Positions 28,637 through 37,826 of a stretch of DNA of 64,000 bases are shown here, piece after piece. The notes beneath the pieces are model-generated. The model was given only the letters and a program-made list of their open reading frames with translations. It made no database searches and had not been told where the DNA came from. The position numbers were made by a program, and so were the translations under genes. Source of the stretch: Saccharothrix sp. NRRL B-16314. GTDB taxonomy: Bacteria; Actinomycetota; Actinomycetes; Mycobacteriales; Pseudonocardiaceae. Within the stretch, counting starts at the first letter, position 1, and each line of letters starts with the position of its first letter. Location: positions 186,001 to 250,000 of the forward strand of contig NZ_JNXC01000003.1 of the NCBI RefSeq assembly GCF_000716595.1, given 5' to 3'.

Positions 28637-29551
28637 GTGGCAGATCCCGTGCACCGCTCCGCTGACGAAGACGGTCAGGAACCCGCAGCCGAGTCCACTT
28701 CGGACCCGGCTGCGGGTGGCAAGACCACGAAGGACAAGAAGAAGCCCCCGCTCTGGCGCGAGCTGCTCGTGCTCGCCGCGACGGCCCTCGTCCTCACGAT
28801 CCTGATCCAGACGTTCCTCGCGCGGGTGTACGTGATCCCGTCGCAGTCGATGGAGGAGACCCTCCACGGCTGCCCCGGTTGCAACAACGACCGGGTGCTG
28901 GTCGACAAGCTGGTCTACGACTTCGCCGACATCGAGCCGGGCGAGGTCGTGGTGTTCCGCGGCCCCGACACGTGGGGCAACAACGACTTCGACTCCGGTC
29001 GCTCCGACAACCCGATCGTGGCGGGTCTCCAGTCGGTGGCCTCGCTGATCGGCCTCGCGCCGCCGGACGAGCGCGACTTCGTCAAGCGGGTCATCGCGGT
29101 CGGTGGGCAGACCGTCGAGTGCTGCGACGAGCAGCACCGGGTGAAGGTCGACGGCAAGCCGCTGGACGAGCCGTACATCTACTGGCAGCCCGGCACGTCC
29201 CCGGAGAACCACGACCCGTTCGAGCCGGTCAAAGTTCCCGAAGGCCACCTCTGGGTGATGGGTGACAACCGCACGAACTCCACCGACTCGCGCAAGCAGG
29301 GCGGTGGCGGCGTGGCGGGCACCGTGCCGGAGGACAACGTCATCGGCAAGGCGCGGGTGATCGTGCTGCCGCCGTCGCGCTGGCAGGGCATCGGCGACCA
29401 CAACGCGCAGGCCGTCGCTGTCGGCGCGCCCGCGTGGCAGTCAGGTGTCCCGGCGGGTGCCGGACTGGCGGCGGCGTGGCCCGTGCTGTTCTTCGGGCGG
29501 AAGCTGCGCAGGCGGTTGACCAGGGCCTCACAGGCCTCGTCGGTACGCTGA
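28637..29551 (+). CDS. lepB: Signal peptidase I (first copy)
   Basis: 304 residues. Membrane serine protease that removes signal peptides outside the membrane. One N-terminal membrane anchor (about residues 40-60), catalytic Ser71 in IPSQSMEETL, catalytic Lys150 in DFVKRVIAVGG, and the WVMGDNRTNSTDSR box. A short hydrophobic stretch near the C-terminus (AGLAAAWPVLFF) may form a second anchor. Cysteines in HGCPGC and VECC lie close to the active-site region outside the membrane and could form disulfides. GTG start, leaderless layout. Followed after 4 bp by a paralogue. Confidence 0.95.
   Translation: MADPVHRSADEDGQEPAAESTSDPAAGGKTTKDKKKPPLWRELLVLAATALVLTILIQTFLARVYVIPSQSMEETLHGCPGCNNDRVLVDKLVYDFADIEPGEVVVFRGPDTWGNNDFDSGRSDNPIVAGLQSVASLIGLAPPDERDFVKRVIAVGGQTVECCDEQHRVKVDGKPLDEPYIYWQPGTSPENHDPFEPVKVPEGHLWVMGDNRTNSTDSRKQGGGGVAGTVPEDNVIGKARVIVLPPSRWQGIGDHNAQAVAVGAPAWQSGVPAGAGLAAAWPVLFFGRKLRRRLTRASQASSVR
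29544..29549 (+). promoter_or_regulatory. -10 box TACGCT, leaderless layout
   Basis: TACGCT ends 6 bp before the GTG of the second signal peptidase gene and overlaps the last codons of the first. Confidence 0.45.
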
Positions 29552-29555
29552 CCGG

Positions 29556-30458
29556 GTGGTAGACGTCGCACCGTCCCGGGGCTCCTCAGACGAGGGGGAC
29601 CCGGAGCACGAGGACAAGGTCGAGCAGTGGCGTGCCCGCGCGCGCAAAACGGCCAAGCGCAAGGGGTCGTTCTGGAAAGAGCTGCCGATCCTGGTCGGGG
29701 TCGCGGTGCTGCTCGCCGTGCTGATCCAGACCTTCCTGGCGAAGGTCTACATGATCCCGTCGGAGTCGATGGAGCAGACGCTGCACGGCTGCTCGAACGG
29801 CTGCTTCGGTGACCGGGTGCTGGTCGACAAGCTGACCTACGACTTCTCCGACCCCGAACCGGGTGACGTGATCGTCTTCCACGGCCCGGACACCTGGATC
29901 AACCAGGACTTCGTGTCCGCCGAGCCGACCAACCCGATCACGCGGGCGATCCAGGGCCTCGGTTCGCTGCTGGGGTTCCCCTCGGCGAACGAGGAGGACT
30001 TCGTCAAGCGGGTCGTCGCGGTCGGCGGGCAGACCGTGAAGTGCTGCGACGACCGGAACCGGGTGGTGGTCGACGGGAAGGCGCTGGACGAGCCGTACGT
30101 GTACTGGGCGCCGGGTCGCAGCACCGTGCAGGAGTCGTTCGCGGACCTCAAGGTCCCCGAGGGCTACCTGTTCGTGATGGGTGACAACCGGAACGACTCG
30201 TGCGACTCGCGGTGCCAGGGCGACGGCCGCGAGGGCGGTCTGGTGCCGGTGGACAACGTGGTGGGCAAGGCGCGGGCAATCGTGCTGCCGCCCGCCCGCT
30301 GGCAGGGCGTCGGCGATCACGACCCGCAGGCCGTGGCCATCGGGGCGCCCGCGTGGCAGGACGGGCTGCCGGCCGGCGCGGGGCTCGCGGCGGCGTGGCC
30401 GGTGCTGCTGCTCGGCAAGCGGGTAAGGGCGCGCTTCCGCAGCGGACGGCTGGGATAA
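29556..30458 (+). CDS. Signal peptidase I (second copy)
   Basis: 300 residues, closely similar in layout to the upstream copy: N-terminal anchor (about 42-62), Ser71 in IPSESMEQTL, Lys151 in DFVKRVVAVGG, and the FVMGDNRNDSCDSR box, with a C-terminal hydrophobic segment (AGLAAAWPVLLL). It also keeps the cysteines before and after the catalytic core (HGCSNGC, VKCC) and adds a pair near CDSRCQG. Both copies are intact, so they may share substrates or differ in specificity or timing. GTG start, possible own promoter. Confidence 0.95.
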   Translation: MVDVAPSRGSSDEGDPEHEDKVEQWRARARKTAKRKGSFWKELPILVGVAVLLAVLIQTFLAKVYMIPSESMEQTLHGCSNGCFGDRVLVDKLTYDFSDPEPGDVIVFHGPDTWINQDFVSAEPTNPITRAIQGLGSLLGFPSANEEDFVKRVVAVGGQTVKCCDDRNRVVVDGKALDEPYVYWAPGRSTVQESFADLKVPEGYLFVMGDNRNDSCDSRCQGDGREGGLVPVDNVVGKARAIVLPPARWQGVGDHDPQAVAIGAPAWQDGLPAGAGLAAAWPVLLLGKRVRARFRSGRLG

Positions 30459-30461
30459 AGT
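30456..30461 (+). promoter_or_regulatory. -10 box TAAAGT, leaderless layout
   Basis: TAAAGT ends 6 bp before the rnhB GTG; its first three bases are the stop codon of the second signal peptidase gene. Confidence 0.45.
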
Positions 30462-30467
30462 CGAAGG

Positions 30468-31262
30468 GTGATCCGCAAGCCGCCTCGCGTCCAGGTTCGG
30501 CAGACCGCGGGCATCTGGGCGTTCGAAGCCGCGTTGACCCGGCGCGGGTTCGGCCCGGTGGCCGGTGTGGACGAGGCCGGCCGCGGCGCCTGCGCGGGGC
30601 CGCTGGTCGTGGCGTCGTGCGTGCTCAAGGCGGGTGACGCGGCCAAGTTCGACGGGCTCACCGACTCGAAGCTGCTCACCGCCGCCGCGCGGGACCGCAT
30701 GTACGACCTGGTGCTCAAGCGTGCGCTCGACTACGCGGTGATCGTGATCCCGGCCGCAGAGGTCGACCTGATGGGCGTGCACGTGGCGAACATCGAGGGC
30801 ATGCGGCGTGCTGTCGCCCAATTGGGTGCACATCCCGGGTACGTCCTGACCGACGGCTTCCCGGTCCCGGGCCTCACCGCGCCCAACATGCCGGTGATCA
30901 AGGGCGACCGGGTGGCGGCGTGCGTCGCGGCGGCGTCCGTGCTGGCCAAGGTCACGCGGGACCGGATCATGACCACGCTGCACGGGGAACTGCCCGGCTA
31001 CGGGTTCGACGAGCACAAGGGCTACAGCACCCCGGAGCACGCGGCGGCGCTGGCGGAACACGGCCCGAGTGCGCAACACCGCTGGTCGTATGCGAACGTG
31101 TCGGCCGCGGCGCTCCGGCACGGACTGGAAACGCCGCACCCGGTGGCGCGCGGCGTGGTTGCCGCCACCGTGGTCCAGAATGGGCCAACCCCGCAGACCA
31201 GCGGTGGCAGGCTCGCGACGAGGAGGGGCGCGGATTCGATGATTACCCGCGCGGAGGCGTAA
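30468..31262 (+). CDS. rnhB: Ribonuclease HII
   Basis: 264 residues. Removes RNA from RNA-DNA hybrids and single ribonucleotides from DNA. The catalytic Asp35-Glu36 lie in [13 protein letters not shown]; further motifs are TDSKLL, VLTDGF (Asp) and [21 protein letters not shown]. The last ~45 residues after HGLETPH form a non-conserved tail, longer than usual for RNase HII. GTG start. The stop overlaps the next start by one base (TAATG). Confidence 0.95.
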   Translation: MIRKPPRVQVRQTAGIWAFEAALTRRGFGPVAGVDEAGRGACAGPLVVASCVLKAGDAAKFDGLTDSKLLTAAARDRMYDLVLKRALDYAVIVIPAAEVDLMGVHVANIEGMRRAVAQLGAHPGYVLTDGFPVPGLTAPNMPVIKGDRVAACVAAASVLAKVTRDRIMTTLHGELPGYGFDEHKGYSTPEHAAALAEHGPSAQHRWSYANVSAAALRHGLETPHPVARGVVAATVVQNGPTPQTSGGRLATRRGADSMITRAEA

Positions 31263-31585
31263 TGAGTGCAGAGGATCTCGAGAAGTACGAGACCGAGATG
31301 GAGTTGTCGCTGTACAAGGAGTACCGCGACATCGTCAGCCAGTTCTCGTTCGTCGTGGAGACCGAGCGGCGGTTCTACCTGGCCAACTCGGTGGACGTGC
31401 AGGTCCGCAACGCGGACGGCGAGGTCTACTTCGAGGTGCGGATGTCCGACGCGTGGGTGTGGGACATGTACCGCCCCGCCCGGTTCGTGAAGAACGTCCG
31501 GGTGATCACCTTCAAGGACGTCAACGTCGAGGAGCTGGACAAGCCCGACCTCAGGTTGCCCGAGGACGGTCCGTTCAACTCCTGA
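31262..31585 (+). CDS. DUF2469 family protein
   Basis: 107 residues, acidic. Actinobacteria-specific conserved protein of the DUF2469 family (Rv2901c-like), always beside rnhB. Sequence features: [18 protein letters not shown] start, VVETERRFYLANSV and a FEVRMSDAWVWDMYRPARF core. Function unknown; no membrane segment. ATG start overlaps the rnhB stop. A clear terminator follows it. Confidence 0.93.
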   Translation: MSAEDLEKYETEMELSLYKEYRDIVSQFSFVVETERRFYLANSVDVQVRNADGEVYFEVRMSDAWVWDMYRPARFVKNVRVITFKDVNVEELDKPDLRLPEDGPFNS

Positions 31586-31601
31586 TACCCGCCGAGTCGC
31601 A

Positions 31602-31629
31602 GGGGCCTGCCCACTGGGCGGGCCCCTTT
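31602..31629 (+). terminator. Intrinsic terminator after the DUF2469 gene
   Basis: GGGGCC-T-GCCC pairs with GGGC-G-GGCCCC around ACT, followed by TTT. Ends the run from rplS/lepB/rnhB. Confidence 0.85.
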
Positions 31630-31676
31630 GCGTCTTTCCCGGCCCATACCACCCCACTCTGACGAACCGTCCGGCT

Positions 31677-31705
31677 CTGTCCACAGCCGGCCGAGTTGTC
31701 CACAG
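31677..31705. promoter_or_regulatory. Pair of DnaA boxes, 19-bp period
   Basis: CTGTCCACAG (31677-31686) and TTGTCCACAG (31696-31705) match the actinomycete DnaA box TTGTCCACA and start 19 bp apart in the same direction. They lie in the gap before yraN, far from any replication genes. Confidence 0.6.
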
Positions 31706-31781
31706 TTGGCCGACTGCCCGTGGCCGACCCCTCCACCACCCCGGCAAGGTCGCATCAAGACCGATTCCGGAGGAGTGGGAC

Positions 31782-32135
31782 ATGAGCACGGCGACCGATC
31801 TGGGCAAGCGCGGCGAGGACGCGGCGTGCCGCTACCTGGAGCACCAGGGCCTGTCGATCCTGGCCCGCAACTGGCGGTGCGACGAGGGCGAGCTGGACGT
31901 GGTGGCGACGGACGGCGCACGGCTGGTGGTGGTCGAGGTGAAATGCCGTTCGGGCACCAGCCGGGGCACACCACTGGAGGCGGTGACGCCGGACAAGCTC
32001 GACCGGGTGCGGAAGTCGGCGCTGCGCTGGCTGAGCGCCCACCGGATCGGCCGGGTGGACGTCCGCTACGACGTGATCGCGATCGAGTGGCCGCCCGCGG
32101 GCCAAGTCCGCCTGCACCACCTGCGAGGTGTGTGA
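31782..32135 (+). CDS. YraN family protein (UPF0102)
   Basis: 117 residues. Restriction-endonuclease-like fold predicted for the family; GKRGEDAACRYLE, the ELDVVATD-x-VVVEVKCR nuclease-type motif (Asp, Glu, Lys) and a charged C-terminus are present. Likely a DNA or Holliday-structure nuclease, exact role unknown. ATG with GGAGGAG upstream. Overlaps comM (TGATG), and the run yraN-comM-dprA is a conserved DNA-uptake/processing set. Confidence 0.9.
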   Translation: MSTATDLGKRGEDAACRYLEHQGLSILARNWRCDEGELDVVATDGARLVVVEVKCRSGTSRGTPLEAVTPDKLDRVRKSALRWLSAHRIGRVDVRYDVIAIEWPPAGQVRLHHLRGV

Positions 32136-33646
32136 TGGCGCTCGCGCGAACGTGGTCCGTCGCGCTGTCCGGCGTGGACGGCGTCCCGGTGGAGATCGAG
32201 GCCGATGTGGGCGTCGGGACCGTCAAGACGCAGCTCCTGGGGCTCCCCGACGCCGCACTGCACGAGTCGAAGGACCGGGTGAAGGCGGCGGTCCGGAACA
32301 GCGGCCACGACTGGCCGTCCCAGCGCGTGACCCTGGGCCTGTCCCCGGCCACCCTGCCGAAGAACGGCTCCGGGTACGACCTGGCCATCGCCTGCGTCGT
32401 CCTGGCAGCGGCCCAAGCGATCCCGGGGGACCGCCTGGCGGACACCGTCCTGCTGGGCGAACTGGCGCTGGACGGCCGGGTGCGCACCATCAGGGGCGTC
32501 CTGCCGGCCCTGATGGCGGCCAGGCGAGCGGGCCTGACCCAGGCGGTGGTGCCGGTGGCCGCACTGCACGAAGCGGCGTTGGTGGACGGCCTGACCGTCT
32601 ACGGCGCCGCCACCCTGACCGACGTCCTGGAGTGGCTGGGCGGGCAGGAAACCCTGCACCACACCACTCCGCCGACCATCGCCGGACCACCGGACGGCCC
32701 GGACCTGGCCGACGTCGTGGGCCAGCCGGAAGCCAGGTGGGCCTTGGAGGTGGCCGCCGCCGGAGGTCACCACATTCTCCTCACCGGCCCGCCGGGCACC
32801 GGGAAGACGATGCTGGCCCAACGCCTGGCCGGCCTCCTCCCGCCGTTGTCGATGGAGGAGGCGCTGGGAGTCACGGCCGTGCACTCCATCGCCGGCCTGC
32901 TCACACCGGAGGCTCCGCTGGTCTCCGTGCCGCCGTTCGTCTCGCTGCACCACTCGACGTCGAGCGTCGCCCTGGTCGGTGGCGGTGCCGGCCTGGCCAA
33001 GCCCGGCGCGATGAGCCGCGCCCACCGAGGCGTGCTGTTCCTGGACGAGGCGCGCGAGTTCGGGCTCGGGAAGCTGGAGGCGCTGCGCACGGCGTTGGAG
33101 GAGGGCGAGGTCCGCCTGGCCAGGCGTGACGGCATCACGCGGTACCCGGCCCGGTTCCAGCTCGTGATGGCCACCAACCCGTGCCCGTGCGCGCCGCCGA
33201 AGGACATCGACTGCACCTGCCTCCCGGCGGCCAGGCGGCGGTACGAGACGAAGCTGTCCGGCCCGCTGCTGGACCGGGTCGACCTGAGGGTGGTGATGCG
33301 CCCGCTGACCGCGATGAGCCGCGAATTCGTCGCCGACCCGGAACCCACCGCGACCGTCCGCGAACGGGTGCACAAGGCCAGGACCAGGGCGGCGGAGCGC
33401 TGGGCCGAGCACGGCTGGTCCACCAACGCCGAAGTCCCCGGTCCGATGCTGCGGACGGAGTTCGCCCTTCCCCGCGAGACGACCGCGGTGCTGGACCGTG
33501 CGCTCACCAGGGGCGTGCTGACGGGTCGTGGGTCCGACCGTTGTCTTCGGGTCGCCTGGACGTTGGCCGACCTGGCGGAGGTCGACCAGCCGACGGCGGA
33601 CCACGTGGCCGCCGCGCTGGAGTTCCGTGAGCGGAGGATGTCGTGA
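32135..33646 (+). CDS. comM: YifB/ComM-family Mg-chelatase-like AAA ATPase
   Basis: 503 residues. Hexameric helicase that promotes branch migration in natural transformation in other bacteria. N-terminal Lon-like domain (VDGVPVEIEADVG, GLPDAALHESKDRV), then AAA domain with Walker A TGPPGTGKTM and Walker B VLFLDEAREF; the family normally has LDELPEF here, so the second half of the loop differs but the Asp-Glu pair is kept. A Cys-rich CPCAPPKDIDCTC stretch and a C-terminal arginine domain follow. ATG overlaps the yraN stop; the stop overlaps dprA. Confidence 0.93.
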   Translation: MALARTWSVALSGVDGVPVEIEADVGVGTVKTQLLGLPDAALHESKDRVKAAVRNSGHDWPSQRVTLGLSPATLPKNGSGYDLAIACVVLAAAQAIPGDRLADTVLLGELALDGRVRTIRGVLPALMAARRAGLTQAVVPVAALHEAALVDGLTVYGAATLTDVLEWLGGQETLHHTTPPTIAGPPDGPDLADVVGQPEARWALEVAAAGGHHILLTGPPGTGKTMLAQRLAGLLPPLSMEEALGVTAVHSIAGLLTPEAPLVSVPPFVSLHHSTSSVALVGGGAGLAKPGAMSRAHRGVLFLDEAREFGLGKLEALRTALEEGEVRLARRDGITRYPARFQLVMATNPCPCAPPKDIDCTCLPAARRRYETKLSGPLLDRVDLRVVMRPLTAMSREFVADPEPTATVRERVHKARTRAAERWAEHGWSTNAEVPGPMLRTEFALPRETTAVLDRALTRGVLTGRGSDRCLRVAWTLADLAEVDQPTADHVAAALEFRERRMS

Positions 33647-34791
33647 GCACCGATGAGGTCCGGCTGGCGCGGGCCTACCTGTCACGGGTGGCCGAGCCGC
33701 CGGCCGCGGCGCTGGTCGGGTTCATCGCCGAAGTGGGGCCGGTGCGGGCCGCGGAGCTGGTCCGCAGCGGGGACGTTTCCGGGGCGGTCGACCGTGAGAC
33801 CTCTGCCCGGCGGGCCGTCGACCAGGCTGAACGGGACCTGGAGGTCGCGGCCGGGATCGGTGGGCGGCTGCTGGTCCCCGAGGACGACGAGTGGCCCCGG
33901 TGGCCGTTCAACGCGTTGTCCATCGCCGCGGCCAACGGGTTGCGGTGCGGGGTGGAGCCGGTGGCGTTGTGGGTGCGAGGGGAGTTCAGCCTCGCTTCGC
34001 TCACCGAACGGGCGGTGGCGGTGGTGGGCAGTCGGGCCTCGTCCGGGTACGGGCAGCACGTCGCCGGCGAATTCGGGTTCGGGTTGGCCGAGGCCGGTGT
34101 GACGGTGGTGTCCGGCGCTGCTTACGGCATCGACGGTGCGGCTCATCGCGGTGCCATGACAGCCGGTGGGTTGACGATCGCCGTGCTGGCCTGCGGGGTC
34201 GACGTCGCCTATCCCGCCGGTCACCGGGCCTTGCTGGAGCGCATTCCCAGCCAGGGCCTGTTGGTCAGCGAGTACCCGCCCGCGCACACACCGGCCCGGC
34301 ACCGGTTCATCACCCGGAACCGGCTCATCGCGGCGCTCGCGGAAGGGACGGTCGTGGTCGAGGCGGGTCAGCGGAGCGGGGCCAAGAACACGGCTGCGTC
34401 CACGGCGGCGCTCGGGCGGGTGCTGATGGCGGTGCCGGGGCCGATCACCTCGGCCAGTTCGTCGGGCTGCCACGAGCTGCTGCGCTCGGGGAGCGCGTTG
34501 CCGGTCACCGGCGTGGCCGAGATCATCGAGTCGACCGGGCGGCTCGGTGTCGACCTCGTCGAGGCGAACCGGAAGCTGGATACGGGGCCGCCGCAGGGTG
34601 ACGCGATGCGGGTGTTCGAAGCGTTGGGCCTCTCGTCCGGGCACAGCACGGACATGATCTCCGTGGAGTCCGGTGTGGAGCTGCAGCGGGTGCGGGCCTT
34701 GCTGCCACAACTGGAACTGGCCGGTCTCGCCGAACGGGTCGAAACAGGTTGGAAGCGCTCCCAGGTGGAGAGTTGGCGTGGCGATACTTGA
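33643..34791 (+). CDS. dprA: DNA-processing protein DprA
   Basis: 382 residues. Loads RecA onto incoming single-stranded DNA in transformation. The Rossmann-like core contains VAVVGSRASSGYGQHVA, VVSGAAYGIDGAAHRGAM, VLACGVDVAYPAGH and the RNRLIAALAEGTVVVEAGQRSG block; the C-terminal winged helix (about 310-375) is present. GTG start overlapping the comM stop by 4 bp. Many actinobacteria keep this gene without known competence, so it may act in recombination repair. Confidence 0.95.
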   Translation: MSTDEVRLARAYLSRVAEPPAAALVGFIAEVGPVRAAELVRSGDVSGAVDRETSARRAVDQAERDLEVAAGIGGRLLVPEDDEWPRWPFNALSIAAANGLRCGVEPVALWVRGEFSLASLTERAVAVVGSRASSGYGQHVAGEFGFGLAEAGVTVVSGAAYGIDGAAHRGAMTAGGLTIAVLACGVDVAYPAGHRALLERIPSQGLLVSEYPPAHTPARHRFITRNRLIAALAEGTVVVEAGQRSGAKNTAASTAALGRVLMAVPGPITSASSSGCHELLRSGSALPVTGVAEIIESTGRLGVDLVEANRKLDTGPPQGDAMRVFEALGLSSGHSTDMISVESGVELQRVRALLPQLELAGLAERVETGWKRSQVESWRGDT

Positions 34792-34823
34792 CCAAGAGCG
34801 CTTGAGGGCGGAGCGTCAGGGTC

Positions 34824-35801
34824 ATGTCCCCGCCGCCGCCCGCTCGGACACGTCGTGTCGATCTCGTCCGCCTGCGCCGTGGGCTGCCCGGAGACGTGAC
34901 GACAGCTCTGGACCGCTACGAACGCCACCTCGCCATGGAACGAGGGCTGTCCCCGCACACGGTTCGGGCTTACCTCGGCGACGTGGTCGCGTTGTTGGTC
35001 CACTTAGCCGGCGGAACGCCCGACGACGTCACCGTGGAAGCCATCGACCTGCCGGGTCTGCGGTCCTGGCTGGCTTCCCAGCACTCCGCCGGTTCGAGCC
35101 GGACGACGATGGCCCGGCGTGCCGCCGCCGCCCGCACGTTCACCGCCTGGGCGGCTCGGAACGGCCTGCTAGCCGCCGATCCGGGGCCCCGACTCGTCGC
35201 GCCCCGACCTCACCGGACCCTCCCCGCGGTGCTGCGTCCCGACCAGGCCGGCGCCGCGATGGCCGCTGCGGAACTGGGTGCGGAACAGGGCGATCCGGTT
35301 GCGCTCCGTGACCAAGCCGTGGTGGAGTTGCTGTACGCAACGGGCGTCCGGGTCGCCGAGTTGTGCGGTCTCGACCTCGACGACGTGGACTACTCCCAAA
35401 GGGTGATTCGGGTTCTGGGCAAGGGGAGTCGCGAACGCACCGTGCCGTTCGGCGTTCCGGCCGAACGCGCAGTACGGCGCTGGATGGAACACGGCCGATC
35501 AGCGCTGGTCAACGACCGTTCACAACGTGCACTGCTGATCGGTGCGAGAGGAGGCAGGCTCGACCCGCGTACCGCCAGGCGGGTTGTCCGCGATGTAGTG
35601 GGTGCGGTGCCCGGAACGGCCGGCACCGGACCCCACGGCCTACGCCACTCCGCGGCCACGCACCTGTTGGAAGGAGGAGCGGACCTGCGCACAGTCCAAG
35701 AGCTTCTTGGTCACGCTACGCTCGCAACGACTCAGCTCTACACACACGTCACCGTCGAACGGCTGAAGGCGATCCATGACCGAACCCACCCCCGCTCCTG
35801 A
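34824..35801 (+). CDS. xerC: Tyrosine recombinase XerC
   Basis: 325 residues. Resolves chromosome dimers at dif with XerD. N-terminal core-binding domain (about 24-115) and catalytic domain with the full set of active-site residues: Arg176 ([10 protein letters not shown]), Lys200 ([12 protein letters not shown]), His271 and Arg274 ([10 protein letters not shown]), His297 (LGHATL) and Tyr306. Length is as in other actinobacterial XerC, and no integrase-type arm domain is seen, so it is not a phage integrase. Its end overlaps whiG by 26 bp. Confidence 0.94.
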   Translation: MSPPPPARTRRVDLVRLRRGLPGDVTTALDRYERHLAMERGLSPHTVRAYLGDVVALLVHLAGGTPDDVTVEAIDLPGLRSWLASQHSAGSSRTTMARRAAAARTFTAWAARNGLLAADPGPRLVAPRPHRTLPAVLRPDQAGAAMAAAELGAEQGDPVALRDQAVVELLYATGVRVAELCGLDLDDVDYSQRVIRVLGKGSRERTVPFGVPAERAVRRWMEHGRSALVNDRSQRALLIGARGGRLDPRTARRVVRDVVGAVPGTAGTGPHGLRHSAATHLLEGGADLRTVQELLGHATLATTQLYTHVTVERLKAIHDRTHPRS

Positions 35802-37044
35802 CGTCGCAGGGGGAGGTTCGCGGACCGCAACCGTGACCTCTCCCTCCGCCGCGCACGTCGGGACCTCGTCGGCGGCGCGCACCCCGGCTGGGACGAACGG
35901 TCACCGCGTCGACGGCGAGCACCTCCGCGGTGAAGCCCCGCGTGGAGAGCAGCCACGCGACCGCCCCGCACATGCCGAGCCCGCACCCGCCGAGCCCGCA
36001 CACGCCGAGCCGTCGCAGGCCGAGCCGTCGCACGACGAACCTCGACAGGACGAACCTCGACCTGACGTGCCCCGACGTGACGTGCCTCTGAACGGCGAGC
36101 CCCTGAACCTTCCGCCCCGCCCCGACGACCCTCTCGGCAACCCCGTCCTCGACCAGATCGCCGCCACCGACATCCCCGCCGACATCGCCGCCGACCTGCC
36201 CCGCAACGGGCACGCCATGGCGGTGGTCGTCGGGAGACCGGCGCACGGAGCGTCCGAGCGCACAGCCGATGACGTGGAAGCCGGGATCATCGCGCTGTGG
36301 AACACCTACGGCCGGTCGCGGCAGCAGGGTCTGCGGGACCGCCTCGTGCTGCACTACGCGCCGCTGGTGAAGTACGTCGCGGGCCGCGTCGGCACCGGCC
36401 TGCCCGCGCACGTCGACGTGGGCGACCTGATCCAGTCCGGCATCTTCGGCCTGGTCGACGCGATCGAGAAGTTCGAGCCCGAGCGAGGCCTGAAGTTCGA
36501 GACCTACGCGATGCAGCGCATCCGCGGCGCGATCCTCGACGACCTCCGCTCGCAGGACTGGGTGCCGCGCTCGGTTCGCAGCCGGGCGCGCGACGTGGAA
36601 CGCGCCCTCGAACGCCTGGGTGCCAGACTCCAGCGCACCCCAACCGACCGCGAGCTCGCCGCCGAGCTGAAGATCGGCCTCGGTGAACTGCGGGAGCTCT
36701 ACGCCCAGCTCCAGCTGACGAGCGTCGTGGCGCTGGACGAGCTGATCGCGGCGGGCCGCAGCACCGGTGGAGCCGGTGCGTCACTGGCCGAATCCCTGCC
36801 GGACGAGGGTGCGGAGGATCCGATCGCCACCCTCGTCGACTTGGACAGCCGCCGCCAGCTCGCCGACGCGATCGCCCAGCTCGCCGAGCGGGACCGGGTC
36901 GTGGTCACGCTGTACTACTTCGAGAACTTGACGTTGGCCGAGATCGGCAAGGTCCTGGGCGTGACCGAATCCCGGGTCTGCCAGCTCCACACCCGAGCAG
37001 TGCTGCGCCTGCGCACCAAGCTGAACGAACAGCTGGAGGCCTAG
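35776..37044 (+). CDS. whiG: Sigma factor of the WhiG/FliA group with long N-terminal extension
   Basis: 422 residues. The C-terminal ~250 residues are a sigma-28 type factor close to WhiG, which drives the switch to sporulation in aerial hyphae: region 2 ([44 protein letters not shown]), region 3 and region 4 ([21 protein letters not shown]). About 165 residues rich in Pro, Glu and Arg precede it, with degenerate AEPA/DEPR repeats; model WhiG proteins lack this. ATG 35776 lies inside xerC; a later ATG at 36217 would give a protein of normal size but has no clear ribosome site. WhiG is normally held by the RsiG-c-di-GMP complex. Confidence 0.88.
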   Translation: MTEPTPAPDVAGGGSRTATVTSPSAAHVGTSSAARTPAGTNGHRVDGEHLRGEAPRGEQPRDRPAHAEPAPAEPAHAEPSQAEPSHDEPRQDEPRPDVPRRDVPLNGEPLNLPPRPDDPLGNPVLDQIAATDIPADIAADLPRNGHAMAVVVGRPAHGASERTADDVEAGIIALWNTYGRSRQQGLRDRLVLHYAPLVKYVAGRVGTGLPAHVDVGDLIQSGIFGLVDAIEKFEPERGLKFETYAMQRIRGAILDDLRSQDWVPRSVRSRARDVERALERLGARLQRTPTDRELAAELKIGLGELRELYAQLQLTSVVALDELIAAGRSTGGAGASLAESLPDEGAEDPIATLVDLDSRRQLADAIAQLAERDRVVVTLYYFENLTLAEIGKVLGVTESRVCQLHTRAVLRLRTKLNEQLEA

Positions 37045-37826
37045 CCCCCGGCCGGTCACGGCAGGGGTCGGCTCAGCGAATCCCGCAGTTCAGCGAACCC
37101 GCGACGCGGCGAACCCCGCGAAGCCCTGCCCAACGAACCAACCCACCGCCCTCGCCCGGTGACCGGCTGGTCCAAGCGGTCAAGTGGACCAGGCCGAGTC
37201 GATCAGGCGGAGTCGATCAGACGAGTCGGTCGGGCCGGACGGGTCGGTGGTCGGGCAGCTCCGGGACTGGACAGACCCGGCGGTCAGACGACCGGGTGTG
37301 CCATGCGGCCAGGCAGTTTGGTGATCGGGTCGGGGCTGGTCGGTCCATCGGCGGTCGGAGGTCGCGCAACGGCCCACCGGGGTGAGCGAGTGACCAGCGC
37401 GCCAGGGACCGGGTGAGGTCAGGGACACGCGGGCGAGGACGGGCCAGGCCGGCGACGGCCGGGTGGGCCAGCGACGACCAGGCGGGGCAGCGGCGACCGG
37501 GTGCGCAGCGGCGACCGGGGTGGGGTAGCGGCGACCGGGTGGGCAGCGACGACCAGGCGGGGTAGCGGCGACCGGGTGGGCATCGACGACCAGGCGGGGC
37601 AGCGGCGATCGGGTGGGGTAGCGAGTCGGGCTGCCGAGTGAATTGGGTGCCGGATCGGCCGGCTGGACGAGGTCAACGACCTGGGTTGTCGGGTGACTGA
37701 GTAGCTGGGTGATGGCAGGTCAGCGCCGGTACCGGGTGGCCGGGGGTTGGGTGGCCGGGGGTTGGGTGGCCAAGCACGTCAGGTGACTGGGCGGTGGAGG
37801 CTGGGCGTGGACGCTGGACGGTGGAG
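37045..37826. other. Non-coding, repeat-rich gap
   Basis: 782 bp without a credible gene. It holds short degenerate repeats with GAGTCGATCAG (37195-37250), the GGCGACC minisatellite (separate entry), and two copies of GGTGGCCGGGGGTTG near 37737-37768. Small open frames on both strands are by-products of the repeats. Confidence 0.8.
37441..37627. repeat. 18-20 bp minisatellite, about 10 units
   Basis: About ten tandem units of 18, 19 or 20 bp ending in GCGGCGACC or GCGACGACCA, e.g. GGCGGGGCAGCGGCGACC, with two alternating subtypes. The length varies between units, so it is not a protein repeat. It differs from the 17-bp array at 23345. Confidence 0.8.

Noticed and set aside
34824..35801. Phage or integrative-element integrase
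   Set aside because: The protein has XerC length and sits in the conserved dprA-xerC-whiG order; no tRNA or att duplication is near.
37419..37676. Minus-strand open frame with repeated SPLPRLVVA segments
   Set aside because: The peptide repeat is produced by the DNA minisatellite; unit length varies (18-20 bp) so the frame is not maintained, and no ribosome site or homology is seen.
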